The notes under the pieces: generated by a model
Told to the model about the DNA's origin: nothing
Databases searched by the model: none
Seen by the model: the letters and a program-made list of their open reading frames with translations, nothing else
Position numbers and translations under genes: made by a program
Shown: positions 15,897-25,770 of the stretch, piece after piece
Position numbering within the stretch: position 1 is the stretch's first letter
Layout of the letters: each line of letters begins with the position of its first letter
DNA from: Epibacterium sp. Ofav1-8
GTDB taxonomy: Bacteria; Pseudomonadota; Alphaproteobacteria; Rhodobacterales; Rhodobacteraceae
NCBI RefSeq assembly: GCF_022348185.1
Contig: NZ_JAKRFD010000003.1
Location: 248,001-312,000 of the forward strand
Direction: 5' to 3'
DNA length: 64,000 bases

Positions 15897-16613
15897 CTAA
15901 CCCTGCGCCGTCGCGCTTTGGTGATGCGTCCGGAGGATGGCCTTGGCGATTAGCCCGGGGACGCCGGGCAGTGCGCCGAGAACGGGCAGGGTGGCGCCCT
16001 GAAAGCCGGCCTGGGCCAACGCTTCGGGGATGTCTTCGCGCACATGTGCGCCGGATTGGGCAAAGAAGGGCAGGCATAGGGCGCGGGGACCAAGGGATCG
16101 GGCCGCGTCCGCGATGAACGGTGTCTCCTCGACAAAGCCGGTGCGCAGGTTCAGCCCTGGCAGGGCGGCGCGCAGTGTCGCAGCAAAGGACTCGGCGGCC
16201 TCGGCTGCCTTCGGACCGCGTGCAGAGCCATGTGCAGCCAGCAGGATCTCGGTATCGTCGAGCGCCCAGCCACGCGCTGCAACCGCATCCCGGATGGCGG
16301 TGACCGTGAGCGCCGGCAGCGCCGGATCAAGGCCAAACGGCGCGGCGATCCGGTATCGCCACCCGGTCAGGCGCCGCGGCAAGACCTTGCCGGTGAACCA
16401 TCCCCGCGCCATGAAAAAGGGATAGATCACCGCATCCTCACACATGGCGGCCTCCAGAAACCCCTTGGACGAAAGGGTTGCAGACCGGACATCCCAATCG
16501 GGCAGCTGGTCGTTCACGGCTGCTGCCACCGCGGCGAGATGGATCTCGGGGGGAGGGGGTGCAGACGGCTGGCCATGAGAGGTCAGGATGGCAACGCGGG
16601 GGAGATGCGGCAT
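15897..16613 (-). CDS. CbiX/SirB-type sirohydrochlorin chelatase-like protein
   Basis: A 238-residue class-II chelatase with two half-domains. Each has a histidine motif at the metal site: LTSHGQP near the N terminus and LLAAHGSARGPKAAEAAESF in the second half. Members insert Co or Fe into sirohydrochlorin for cobalamin or siroheme. No other tetrapyrrole genes are near, so the substrate is uncertain. ATG 16613 (MPHLPRVAIL) is chosen because the 71 residues upstream in the open frame look non-coding. It lies just outside the integrated element, 257 bases from the tRNA-Cys. Confidence 0.78.
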   Translation of the reverse strand: MPHLPRVAILTSHGQPSAPPPPEIHLAAVAAAVNDQLPDWDVRSATLSSKGFLEAAMCEDAVIYPFFMARGWFTGKVLPRRLTGWRYRIAAPFGLDPALPALTVTAIRDAVAARGWALDDTEILLAAHGSARGPKAAEAAESFAATLRAALPGLNLRTGFVEETPFIADAARSLGPRALCLPFFAQSGAHVREDIPEALAQAGFQGATLPVLGALPGVPGLIAKAILRTHHQSATAQG

Positions 16614-16802
16614 GAGGGGCTCGGGGCTGTGAAGGGGCAGAGACCTCCTGACACTAGGGGCTCTGTGCAATGTGGAAAAGGGGGCGGGTCTGATCCGCCG
16701 AAGAGAGACCGCGAAAATCCGGGGCGACGCGGGTCCGGCGGGAAAAATACCGGATATGTGGTTGACGGCAAAAAAACCTTCACATACATCACACGATACG
16801 AA

Positions 16803-16876
16803 GCGGGTATGGTGAAATGGTATCATAAGAGCCTTCCAAGCTTAAGGTGCGGGTTCGATTCCCGCTACCCGCTCCA
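16803..16876 (+). tRNA. tRNA-Gly (anticodon TCC)
   Basis: A 74-nt cloverleaf with encoded CCA. Acceptor GCGGGTA pairs with TACCCGC, the anticodon loop contains CTTCCAA and the T arm GGGTTCGATTCCC is standard. Confidence 0.96.
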
Positions 16877-17055
16877 ATTCTTTCCCAGCCGATAAAAAGA
16901 CCTGTTGCTTCAACTGCTTGTATTGCGCAACTGCGGCGATACTACCCAGTTTAGCGGCCAATGCAGCCTTGACCTGCCAGTGGCGCGGGGCCATGACACG
17001 GGGCGGGACGGGCGCTGTGCGCGCCAGACGAAGATTGGCGAGCAAAGGAGCCCTC

Positions 17056-18858
17056 ATGGCACGACGTGCGGTGCAAACCTCAGGCGGCAACGAAGATCGC
17101 GAGAGCTCTCGCCGGATTGGCGTTCTTAAGGCGCTTTGGCCCTTCATGCGGCCCTATCGGGGGATGATCCTTGCGGCGCTGGCGGCGCTGACGCTGACCG
17201 CGGGCGTGTCTCTGTCCCTGCCGCTGGCGGTGCGCCGGGTGGTCGACAATTTCCGGATCACGGATGCGGCGCTGTTGAACCAGTATTTCACCGCGGCGAT
17301 GGTGATGGCGGCGCTGCTGGCCTTTGGCACCGGGCTGCGCTACGCGCTGGTGACCAAACTGGGCGAACGGGTGGTGGCGGACATCCGCAAGGCGGTGTTC
17401 GACCGCATCATCGGCATGAGCCCGGCCTTTTTCGAGCGAATCATGACCGGCGAGGTTCTGAGCCGGATCACCACCGACACCACGCTGATCCAGTCGGTGC
17501 TGGGCTCTTCGGCCTCTGTCGCGCTGCGCAATCTCCTGATCTTTGCGGGCGGGCTGGTGCTGATGCTGCTGACATCGGCCAAGCTGACGGCGCTGGTGTT
17601 GCTGATCGTACCGGCGGTGATTGTCCCGATCTTGTTTCTGGGCCGCCGCCTGCGGGCGATTTCCAAGGAGAACCAGGACTGGATCGCCGCCTCCTCGGGC
17701 AATGCGGGCGAGGCGCTGGGGGCGGTGCAGACCGTTCAGGCCTTCACCCACGAGGATCTCAGCCGTCAGCATTTTGCAGAGATGACCGAAACCGCTTATG
17801 ACGTCTCGCGTCGCCGCATCCAGACGCGCGCCTGGCTCACGGTGATCGTGATCTTTCTGGTCTTTGCCGGTGTTGTCGGCGTGCTGTGGATCGGCGCCAA
17901 CGACGTGCGCTTTGGCGACATGTCCGAAGGCGCATTGGTGCAGTTCGTGATCTATGCGGTGATGGTGGCTGGCTCGGTTGCGGCCCTGTCCGAGATCTGG
18001 AGCGAGTTGCAACGCGCGGCGGGGGCCACCGAACGGCTGGTCGAGCTGTTGCAGGCCGAGGACAGCGTCACCGACCCGATGTCGGCACAGACCCTGCCAG
18101 AGCCGGTGCGCGGCGAATTGCGGTTCGACAACGTGTCCTTCACCTATCCGTCGCGGCCGGATGTCTCGGCGCTGGACCGCGTCGATCTGACCATTCATCC
18201 CGGCGAAACCGTGGCCTTTGTCGGCCCGTCCGGGGCGGGCAAGACCACGATCATCCAGATGATCCAGCGGTTCTATGACCCGCAATCCGGCGAGGTCCGG
18301 TTGGACGGGGTGCCGCTGAACGCCCTGTCGCGTCAGGACTTCCGCCGCCATGTGGCGATGGTGCCGCAGGATCCGGTGATCTTTGCCGCCACGGCGCGTG
18401 ACAATATCCGCTTTGGGCGCCCGGATGCCACCGATGCCGAGGTCGAGGCCGCCGCACGGGCTGCCGCCGCGCATGACTTCATCATGAAGCTGCCCGAAGG
18501 GTATGATGCCTATGTGGGCGAACGCGGCGTGATGCTGTCGGGCGGGCAGAAGCAGCGCATCGCCATTGCCCGCGCCATCCTGCGCGACGCGCCGGTGCTG
18601 TTGCTGGACGAGGCGACCTCGGCGCTCGATGCGGAGAGTGAACGTCTGGTGCAGGCCGCGTTTGAGGATCTGAGCCGGGATCGCACCACCATCGTGGTGG
18701 CCCACCGGCTGGCGACCGTCAAACAGGCTGATCGGATCGTGGTGATGGATCAGGGCCGTATCGTCGCCGTCGGCAGCCACGACAGTCTTGTGGCCGAAGG
18801 TGGGCTCTATGCGCGTCTGGCGCGCCTGCAATTCACCGATGGGGCCGCGGTCGCCTGA
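17056..18858 (+). CDS. ABC exporter half-transporter (MsbA/LmrA type)
   Basis: A 600-residue fused membrane-ATPase subunit working as a homodimer in the inner membrane to export a lipid or drug-like substrate. About six membrane helices occupy residues 25-325. The nucleotide-binding domain has Walker A GPSGAGKTT (near 390), signature LSGGQKQR (near 494), Walker B LLLDEATSALD (near 516) and the H-loop in VAHRLATV. ATG 17056 with AAAGGAG upstream is preferred over the longer frame. It follows tRNA-Gly and stands alone, so the substrate cannot be assigned. Confidence 0.92.
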   Translation: MARRAVQTSGGNEDRESSRRIGVLKALWPFMRPYRGMILAALAALTLTAGVSLSLPLAVRRVVDNFRITDAALLNQYFTAAMVMAALLAFGTGLRYALVTKLGERVVADIRKAVFDRIIGMSPAFFERIMTGEVLSRITTDTTLIQSVLGSSASVALRNLLIFAGGLVLMLLTSAKLTALVLLIVPAVIVPILFLGRRLRAISKENQDWIAASSGNAGEALGAVQTVQAFTHEDLSRQHFAEMTETAYDVSRRRIQTRAWLTVIVIFLVFAGVVGVLWIGANDVRFGDMSEGALVQFVIYAVMVAGSVAALSEIWSELQRAAGATERLVELLQAEDSVTDPMSAQTLPEPVRGELRFDNVSFTYPSRPDVSALDRVDLTIHPGETVAFVGPSGAGKTTIIQMIQRFYDPQSGEVRLDGVPLNALSRQDFRRHVAMVPQDPVIFAATARDNIRFGRPDATDAEVEAAARAAAAHDFIMKLPEGYDAYVGERGVMLSGGQKQRIAIARAILRDAPVLLLDEATSALDAESERLVQAAFEDLSRDRTTIVVAHRLATVKQADRIVVMDQGRIVAVGSHDSLVAEGGLYARLARLQFTDGAAVA

Positions 18859-19055
18859 CGTCCTGCGCAGGTCCATGTGCGGGCAGGGCAGGGCAGGGCG
18901 GTGTCCTGACCTATGTCGGCGGCAAATGGCGTAGCGTCACAAATGAGCTTCCTTTACGTGAACCGCCCGTGTCGCTTGCACGCTGATGCAATTGCAATCA
19001 TCGTATCCGGTGAGGAACAATCAAGATCCGAGGAACGGGCTAGGGGAGGAGAAAT

Positions 19056-20942
19056 ATGGCTTTTGCAACGACCGCGGATGTCGCGGCGATCGAACAGGAA
19101 TGCGCATGGGCGGACCGGGATGTGCCCAAAACGCTCTATGGGCTCCTGTCACGCACGGCGGGGAATTTCCCGAACAACAAGGCGGTGAGCTATCAGATCC
19201 TGTCCGGCCCGACCGACAAGGCGGAGACGCTGACCTGGCGCGAGCTGAAGGACAAGACCACCCAGGCCGCAAACCTGTTCCGGTCCCTCGGGATCGGGGA
19301 AAAGGACGTGGTCGCCTATGTGCTGCCCAATGCCAACGAGACGCTGATTACCATGCTCGGCGGGGCCGTGGCGGGGATCGTCAACCCGATCAACCCGCTG
19401 CTGGAACCCGAGCAGATCGCGTCCATCCTGCGCGAGACCGGCGCCAAGGTTGTGGTGACGCTCAAGGGCTTTCCCAAGACCGACGTGCCGCAGAAGGTGG
19501 CCGAGGCGGTGGCCCATGCCCCCAGCGTCAAGACCGTGCTGGAGGTCGATCTCAACCGCTATCTGACGCCGCCGAAATCCTGGATCGTGCCGCTGATCCG
19601 GCCCAAGGTGAACAAGGCGCATGCCCATGCGGACTACAAGTGTTTTCGCAAGGAAATGGCGAAACAGCCGACCGAGCTGACCTTTCCCGACAGCGACGGC
19701 GACCGGGTGGCCTGCTATTTCCACACCGGCGGCACCACCGGCATGCCCAAGGTGGCGCAGCACACCTATCAAGGGATGATCTACAACGGCTGGCTCGGTC
19801 ATACGCTCCTCTTCACCGAAGAGGACAACATCATGTGTCCGCTGCCGCTGTTCCATGTCTTTGCCTGCCATGTGATCGTCATGGCCGCTGTTGCATCTGG
19901 TGCGCATGTGGTGTTCCCGACCCCGCAGGGCTATCGCGGCGAGGGGGTGTTCGACAATTTCTGGAAGCTCTGCGAACGCTGGAAGATCACCTTTATCATC
20001 ACCGTGCCAACAGCGATCTCGGCCAAGATGCAGCGCCCGGTGGATGCGGATGTCTCCACCATCAAGACCGCGTTTTCCGGCTCTGCTCCCTTGCCGCTGG
20101 AGCTGTTCCGCCGTTTTGAAAAGGCCACCGGAGTCACGCTGGTGGAGGGCTATGGCCTGACCGAGGCGACCTGTCTTGTATCCTGCAACCCGGTGGAGGG
20201 GGAGAAAAAGGTCGGATCGATCGGCATTCCCTTCCCCTATTCCGATGTGAAGATCGTGAAGGGCACGCCGGACGGGCTGACGGAATGTGGCTGCGACGAG
20301 ATCGGCGAGATCTGCGTCTATACGCCCGGCGTGTTCCCCGGCCACACCTATACCGAGGCCGACAAGAACGTGGACCTCTACTATCAGGAGAAATACCTGC
20401 GCACCGGCGATCTGGGGCGGGTGGACAGCGACGGCTACCTCTGGATCACCGGCCGCGCCAAGGATCTGATCATTCGCGGCGGTCACAATATCGACCCGGC
20501 AGAGATCGAAGAGGCGCTGCTGGGCCATGACGCGGTGGCTTTTGCCGGTGCCATTGGCCAGCCGGATGCCCATTCGGGTGAATTGCCCTGCGCCTTTGTC
20601 GAGCTGGTGGACGGTGCCACGGTGACCGAGGAGGAGTTGCTGGCCTATTGCAAGCGTCACATCCATGAACGGGCCGCGATCCCCAAGCACCTGACAATCC
20701 TGCCGGAATTGCCCAAAACCGCGGTGGGCAAAGTGTTCAAGCCGGACTTGCGGCGGCATGCGATCATTCGCATCTACGATGGCGCGTTGGAGGCCGCTGG
20801 CCTGCCTGCCCGGGTCAGTTCGGTCCTCGACGACAAGAAACGCGGTCTGGTCGCGCAGGTCAGCCTGAACGGATGCGCGTCCGAGGATGTCGGCAATGTG
20901 CTGGGCGCCTTCACCCGCCCCTGGGAGCAGGCCGAGGCATAG
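19056..20942 (+). CDS. Acyl-CoA synthetase (AMP-forming)
   Basis: A 628-residue ANL-superfamily ligase that activates a carboxylate through an acyl-adenylate to the CoA thioester. The P-loop-like YFHTGGTTGMPK is at about 221-232, VEGYGLTEATCLV near 364, and the hinge region has RTGDLGRVDSDGYLWITGR. PKTAVGKVFKPDLR holds the C-terminal catalytic lysine. The N terminus is long (about 30 extra residues) and the C terminus extends ~50 residues past the catalytic lysine. GGGGAGGAGAA precedes the ATG. A strong terminator follows. Chain-length preference is not evident; a fatty or branched acyl substrate is likely. Confidence 0.9.
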   Translation: MAFATTADVAAIEQECAWADRDVPKTLYGLLSRTAGNFPNNKAVSYQILSGPTDKAETLTWRELKDKTTQAANLFRSLGIGEKDVVAYVLPNANETLITMLGGAVAGIVNPINPLLEPEQIASILRETGAKVVVTLKGFPKTDVPQKVAEAVAHAPSVKTVLEVDLNRYLTPPKSWIVPLIRPKVNKAHAHADYKCFRKEMAKQPTELTFPDSDGDRVACYFHTGGTTGMPKVAQHTYQGMIYNGWLGHTLLFTEEDNIMCPLPLFHVFACHVIVMAAVASGAHVVFPTPQGYRGEGVFDNFWKLCERWKITFIITVPTAISAKMQRPVDADVSTIKTAFSGSAPLPLELFRRFEKATGVTLVEGYGLTEATCLVSCNPVEGEKKVGSIGIPFPYSDVKIVKGTPDGLTECGCDEIGEICVYTPGVFPGHTYTEADKNVDLYYQEKYLRTGDLGRVDSDGYLWITGRAKDLIIRGGHNIDPAEIEEALLGHDAVAFAGAIGQPDAHSGELPCAFVELVDGATVTEEELLAYCKRHIHERAAIPKHLTILPELPKTAVGKVFKPDLRRHAIIRIYDGALEAAGLPARVSSVLDDKKRGLVAQVSLNGCASEDVGNVLGAFTRPWEQAEA

Positions 20943-20978
20943 GGTGCCGCCTGCGCGCCGCATGGCGCTGTGACAGAG

Positions 20979-21008
20979 AAAAGCACGCCGCGTCCGGCGT
21001 GCTTTTTT
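20979..21008 (+). terminator. Rho-independent terminator of the acyl-CoA synthetase gene
   Basis: Ten-bp stem AAAGCACGCC/GGCGTGCTTT with a 6-base loop, followed by a T run. Confidence 0.93.
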
Positions 21009-21079
21009 CATTTTGCCATTTTCATCGTGGGGCTGCGGTCCTAGGCTTTCTGGGACGCGACACCAGCCACGGTGAGGAC

Positions 21080-22009
21080 ATGGACTACGAAAAGCTGATT
21101 GACGAGGAAACCTGGACCTTCATCCGGGAGACGGGCCGCCACTATCCGGAGGATTCCGTGGCCCTCGGCATCGACGAACAGCGCGAGGTCTACAACAAGA
21201 TGGCGGCGGCGTTCCGTAAACCCCGGGCGGAGGTTGTGGAGGTTACCGAGCGGACGGTCCGCACGGTCTCGGTGCGTATCTATCAGGCCGGTGATCCCAC
21301 CCGCACGGTCATGTACTGCCATGGCGGAGGCTTTGTTGTCGGCGATCTCAACAGCCACGATGATGTCTGTGCCGAAATCTGTGAACAGACCGGCTATCGC
21401 GTGGTGTCCGTGGACTACCGGCTTGCTCCCGAAAACCAGCACCCGGCGCAGTTCGACGATGCCTGGACGGTGCTGGAATGGATTGCGGAAACCTATGACG
21501 AGGGCGGCGTGGTGCTGGCGGGCGACAGTGCCGGCGGCATGCTGAGCGCTTGCGTGGCGCATCATGCGCGCGGTCGGCTCGATGTGGTGCTGGGACAGGT
21601 GCTGATCTATCCGGGCCTTGGCGGCGATCACAGCCTGCCGTCCTATCGCGAGCATGCCCAGGCGCCGATGTTGACGCTCGAAGATGTCAAATTCTATGCG
21701 GGTGTGCGGTCTGGTGGCACCGAACCGGCGGGCGATCCGACCTATGCGCCGCTCCAGGATCGCGACTTTTCCGGCCTGCCGCCCACGGTGATGTTCTCTG
21801 CGGACTGCGATCCCCTGCGCGATGATTGTGGCGCCTACCGCGATGCCATTCGCAAGGCGGGCGGTCAGGCGGAGTGGATCAACGAGGCCGGGCTGGTGCA
21901 CGGCTACCTGCGCGCCCGTCACAGCGTGGGCAGAGCCCGGGACAGTTTCGAGCGGATCGTTCTGGCGATCGAGGGGCTTGGGCAGGAAATCTGGCCCTAC
22001 GACGAATAG
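21080..22009 (+). CDS. Alpha/beta hydrolase, HSL-family esterase
   Basis: A 309-residue esterase of the hormone-sensitive-lipase family. The oxyanion HGGG is at about 81-84, the nucleophile in GDSAGG at about 148-153, the acid in ADCDPLRDD and the histidine in GLVHGYLRARH. A helical cap (residues 1-45) precedes the core. ATG 21080 follows GTGAGGAC; the frame is open further upstream but crosses the terminator of the previous gene. The substrate is probably a short-chain ester. The ~240 bases after it hold no recognised gene. Confidence 0.9.
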   Translation: MDYEKLIDEETWTFIRETGRHYPEDSVALGIDEQREVYNKMAAAFRKPRAEVVEVTERTVRTVSVRIYQAGDPTRTVMYCHGGGFVVGDLNSHDDVCAEICEQTGYRVVSVDYRLAPENQHPAQFDDAWTVLEWIAETYDEGGVVLAGDSAGGMLSACVAHHARGRLDVVLGQVLIYPGLGGDHSLPSYREHAQAPMLTLEDVKFYAGVRSGGTEPAGDPTYAPLQDRDFSGLPPTVMFSADCDPLRDDCGAYRDAIRKAGGQAEWINEAGLVHGYLRARHSVGRARDSFERIVLAIEGLGQEIWPYDE

Positions 22010-22251
22010 GGCCACCGAGTGCCGGTAGGTTGAGCGAAGCGACGAGGACTGCGACCTCCCCTTCGGCGTCTCAAGCGGGTTTTCTGCGGGGCATCGCGGT
22101 CTTTGGCAGCCGCGCTGGATTATTCCGGGCTTGTCTGGGCGATGGCGTTTGATCTGCTGCTCTCTGCCCATTCGCCGACGCCGCTCAGCAGGGCCGAGAT
22201 CGTGGCCATCCGTGTGGCGGCCACGAGGGGGGTCAGGCGCCGCTCGGGCTG

Positions 22252-23088
22252 TCAGCGCAGAAAGGGCGTGGCCTTCATCGTATCGGCGACCGGTGCGCCG
22301 AGGCGGGACAGGATGCTGGGGGCCAGTTGCAGCTGGTCGATCACATCGCCTTCGCCGGGGCCCTCGCCGTCGCCAAAGTAATAGAGCGCGGTTTCCTGTT
22401 GCAGCGGATGGCGTCCGCCGTGGTGGCCGCGGTCGTCCTGGCCGTGATCTGCGGTCACGATCACCTCATAGCCCATGGCACGCCAGCGCGGGATGAAGGG
22501 TGCGAGCATCTCGTCCATGACAAAGCAGGCTTTGTCCATCTCGGCGCTTTCGTGAAAGAACCGGTGCCCCATGCTGTCCAGCGTGCAGGTGTGCAACATG
22601 CCGTAATCGAGATCGAAGCGCCCGCAGAGGTTGGTGAGCGTGGCAAAGAGATCCACATCCGAGGGCGTCATCTGGTTGTCGTGGCCATAGCCCGTCATCG
22701 AATGAAACCGGCCATGGTTGATGGTGGCGCTTTCTGGCTCGTCATATTCGATGTCGCGCACATAATCGAAGGGGGAGCGGTTGAAGAACTCCGACCAGAA
22801 GCTATGCGCCACGGCGCCCGTGGTGCCGCCGCCTTTGCGCACTTGTGAAAACACGTCGTCGTGGTTGAGGCGAAAGACATTGCCGTTGCCGGTGCAGCCA
22901 TGTTCCTGCGGGCTGACCCCGGTGTGGATCGAGGCATAGCAACTGGCCGAGATCGAGGGCAGCACCGCGCGGTGTTTCCAGACGCGGGCCTCGCCAGAGG
23001 CAACCCAGCCTTCGAGGTTGCCAAACAGGCGACGGAAATTGCGGTAGGGCACGCCATCAAGAATGATGAGCAGGAGTTTGCGGTCCAT
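22252..23088 (-). CDS. Alkaline-phosphatase-superfamily phosphodiesterase/phosphatase
   Basis: A 278-residue protein of the nucleotide pyrophosphatase / phosphodiesterase branch. Metal ligands are seen in LLIILDGVPYRNFRRL at the start and VIVTADHGQDDRGHHGG towards the end; the PSISASCYASIHTGVSP segment holds the nucleophile region. There is no signal peptide, so it is probably cytoplasmic. It lies downstream of and in the same direction as the ABC importer operon, separated by a long hairpin, so it may or may not be cotranscribed. The substrate is unknown; a role in catabolising a phosphorylated compound imported by that system is a guess. Confidence 0.82.
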   Translation of the reverse strand: MDRKLLLIILDGVPYRNFRRLFGNLEGWVASGEARVWKHRAVLPSISASCYASIHTGVSPQEHGCTGNGNVFRLNHDDVFSQVRKGGGTTGAVAHSFWSEFFNRSPFDYVRDIEYDEPESATINHGRFHSMTGYGHDNQMTPSDVDLFATLTNLCGRFDLDYGMLHTCTLDSMGHRFFHESAEMDKACFVMDEMLAPFIPRWRAMGYEVIVTADHGQDDRGHHGGRHPLQQETALYYFGDGEGPGEGDVIDQLQLAPSILSRLGAPVADTMKATPFLR

Positions 23089-23238
23089 GGGAGAGGTCCT
23101 GGGCTGGGAGTGGATGATTGGTTCCGGTAAAGGCGGTAGCTGACCGGGATCAGCGGGCGGCGAGGACCGGGGCTTGGCCTGTCAAAATCGCGAAGGAGCG
23201 AAGCGTGAGAGGGGGAGGTTTTGTTCGGCCGCAAGGCC

Positions 23239-23302
23239 GGACAGCGCCCGACCCTCCCCCAGGGAGGGCGCTTCACGCCCACCCTAGGCTCGGGCGCTGT
23301 CC
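23239..23302 (-). terminator. Long imperfect hairpin after the ABC importer operon
   Basis: Perfect 13-bp arms GGACAGCGCCCGA (23239-23251) and TCGGGCGCTGTCC (23290-23302) enclose a 38-base GC-rich loop that can itself pair (CCCTCCC/GGGAGGG). It lies 18 bases past the ATPase stop. There is no clear T-tract. Confidence 0.55.
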
Positions 23303-23320
23303 TCTTGGTTCACTCTGGCA

Positions 23321-24958
23321 TCAATTGCCCGCGCTCTCCATCTTGCGATTGGCGATGACCTCTTCGAGCCAGCCCAGTTTCATCTCTGGTACGGAGCTGA
23401 GCAGAAGGTCGGTGTAATCATCAAAGGGCGGGGTCAGCACCTGCGTCTTGCCGCCATAGCGTTGCACCTTGCCCTTGTACATCACCGCGATGTTGTCGGA
23501 GATCGCCTTCACCGTCGCCAGATCGTGGGTGATGAAGAGATAGGCCACATCCTCGATCTTTTGCAGGTTCAGCAACAGCTTCAGGATGCCGTCCGCAACC
23601 AGCGGATCCAGCGCCGAGGTGACCTCGTCGCAGATGATCATCTTGGGCTTGGCCGCCAGCGCCCGTGCGATGCAGACACGCTGTTTCTGCCCGCCCGACA
23701 GCTCTGCCGGATAGCGGTCGATGAATTTCTCGCCGAGTTCGATCTCGTCCAGAAGCTCCACGATCCGCTTTTTCTTCTCCGCCCCCTTGAGGCCGAAGTA
23801 GAACTCCAGCGGGCGGCCGATGATGGTGCCCACGGTCTGGCGCGGGTTCATCGCCACATCCGCCATCTGGTAGATCATCTGCAACTCACGCAGATCCTCG
23901 CGGCTGCGGTGGTTGAAGTCCGGCGTGAGCGTGCGCCCGGCAAAGTAGATCTCGCCCTCGCGCGGTGGCAGCAGACCGGTGATGACCCGCGCCAGCGTCG
24001 ACTTGCCCGAGCCGGACTCGCCCACCACGGCAAGTGTCTGGCCGGGGTAAAGATCGACGTTCACGTTGTGCAGCACATCGAACTTGGTGCCCTTGTAGCG
24101 CGCGGTGATATTGCGCACCGACAGCACCGGTTCTTCCGTTGGGGCCTTTTCCTCGTGGTCGATGGAGCGCACCGACACCAGCGCCTGGGTGTACTCTTCC
24201 TGCGGTTCGTTGATGATCTGGTTGACGTCGCCATATTCCACGGTTTCGCCATGGCGCAGCACCATGATGTCATCCGACACCTGCGCCACCACCGCGAGAT
24301 CGTGGGTGATATAAAGCGCCGCCACACCGGTGTCGCGGATCGCTTCCTTGATCGCCATCAGAACGTCGATCTGCGTGGTCACATCCAGCGCCGTGGTGGG
24401 CTCGTCAAAGACCACCAGATCCGGTTCCGGGCACAGCGCAAGTGCTGTCATGCAGCGCTGCAACTGGCCGCCGGAGACCTGGTGCGGATAGCGGCTGCCG
24501 ATATTGTCCGGATCGGGCAGGCCCAGCTTGTCAAACAGCGCCCGCGCACGGGCCTCGGCATTCTTGCGGGAGAATTTTCCCTGCTCGACCGAGGCCTCGA
24601 CCACCTGTTCCATGATGGTCTTGGCCGGATTGAAGGAGGCGGCCGCCGATTGCGACACATAGGTCACCTCGCCGCCCCGCAGCTTGCGGATATCGCCCAG
24701 TTTGGACTTGAGGATATCGCGTCCGTTGACCCAGACCTCGCCGCCGGTGATCTTCACGCCGCCGCGGCCATAGGCCATGGACGACAGACCAATGGTGGAT
24801 TTGCCCGCGCCGGATTCACCGATCAGACCCAGCACCTTGCCCGGCATCAGGTCAAAGCTGACGCCATGCACGATCTCGATGTCATGGGGTTTCTCGCCCG
24901 GCGGATAAACCGTGGCGCCGATTTTCAGGTCGCGGACCTTCAGGAGTGGTTCGCTCAT
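23321..24958 (-). CDS. Double ATP-binding ABC subunit, dipeptide/oligopeptide importer
   Basis: A 545-residue protein with two complete nucleotide-binding domains in tandem, equal to a DppD-DppF fusion. Domain 1 has GESGAGKST and VSGGQLQR; domain 2 has GESGSGKST and LSGGQKQR. Both keep Walker B (LVVFDEPTTALD and IICDEVTSALD). It powers import through the two permeases encoded upstream in the same operon, its start overlapping the permease stop by 4 bases. Fused ATPases are common in this transporter family (for example YejF, GsiA). Confidence 0.93.
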   Translation of the reverse strand: MSEPLLKVRDLKIGATVYPPGEKPHDIEIVHGVSFDLMPGKVLGLIGESGAGKSTIGLSSMAYGRGGVKITGGEVWVNGRDILKSKLGDIRKLRGGEVTYVSQSAAASFNPAKTIMEQVVEASVEQGKFSRKNAEARARALFDKLGLPDPDNIGSRYPHQVSGGQLQRCMTALALCPEPDLVVFDEPTTALDVTTQIDVLMAIKEAIRDTGVAALYITHDLAVVAQVSDDIMVLRHGETVEYGDVNQIINEPQEEYTQALVSVRSIDHEEKAPTEEPVLSVRNITARYKGTKFDVLHNVNVDLYPGQTLAVVGESGSGKSTLARVITGLLPPREGEIYFAGRTLTPDFNHRSREDLRELQMIYQMADVAMNPRQTVGTIIGRPLEFYFGLKGAEKKKRIVELLDEIELGEKFIDRYPAELSGGQKQRVCIARALAAKPKMIICDEVTSALDPLVADGILKLLLNLQKIEDVAYLFITHDLATVKAISDNIAVMYKGKVQRYGGKTQVLTPPFDDYTDLLLSSVPEMKLGWLEEVIANRKMESAGN

Positions 24959-25770
24959 CCCCGGCCTCCTTTCAGCGATGTGGTACGGTTCAGGATCCAG
25001 TCCGCCACCAGGTTCACCGAGATCGCAAGCGTTGCGATGGCGAAGGCGGGGATCAGGGCGGCGGGGACGCCGTAGACGATACCGTCCTTGTTTTCTTTCA
25101 CGATGCCGCCCCAGTCTGCCTCAGGAGGCTGCACGCCCAGACCCAGGAAGGACAGGGTGGAGACAAAGAGCACCATGAAGATGAAGCGCAGACCCATCTC
25201 TGCCACCAGCGGCGACAGCGCATTGGGCAGGATCTCGCGGAAGATGATCCAGGCGGTTTTCTCGCCGCGCAGACGGGCCGCCTCCACATAGTCCATCACC
25301 TCGATATCGACGGCAACGGCGCGGGCCAGACGGAACACGCGGGTGGAATCCAAAAGCCCCATCACCAGGATCAGCATCGGCACGGTCACCGGCGTCACCG
25401 ACAGCACCACAAGGGCAAAGATCAGCGTCGGGATCGACATGATGAGATCGACAAAGCGCGACAGCATCTGATCCACCCAGCCGCCCGCCACCGCGGCAAA
25501 GATGCCGAGGACGGAGCCGGTGGTGAAGGAGATGATGGTCGCCACGGTGGCGATAAAGATGGTGGTGCGACCGCCGTAGATCATGCGCGACAACAGATCG
25601 CGCCCGATATTGTCGGTGCCCAGAAGATAGTCGGCGCTGGAGGGCTCCCAGACGTCGCCGACCACTTCGGCCATGCCATAGGGGGCCAGGAGCGGCGCAA
25701 AGATCGCGCCGAGGAAGTAAAGGGCCGTGAAAAACAGCCCGATCAGAGCGGATACGGGGATATTCTTCAT
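24955..25770 (-). CDS. ABC importer permease, DppC type
   Basis: A 271-residue inner-membrane permease with an N-terminal hydrophobic helix, about five further helices and the EAA loop near EAARLRGEKTAWIIFREILP, which docks onto the ATPase. LLGTDNIGRDLLSRMIYGGR is the usual DppC-type phrase. Start and stop overlap the neighbouring operon genes by 4 bases each. Confidence 0.93.
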   Translation of the reverse strand: MKNIPVSALIGLFFTALYFLGAIFAPLLAPYGMAEVVGDVWEPSSADYLLGTDNIGRDLLSRMIYGGRTTIFIATVATIISFTTGSVLGIFAAVAGGWVDQMLSRFVDLIMSIPTLIFALVVLSVTPVTVPMLILVMGLLDSTRVFRLARAVAVDIEVMDYVEAARLRGEKTAWIIFREILPNALSPLVAEMGLRFIFMVLFVSTLSFLGLGVQPPEADWGGIVKENKDGIVYGVPAALIPAFAIATLAISVNLVADWILNRTTSLKGGRG

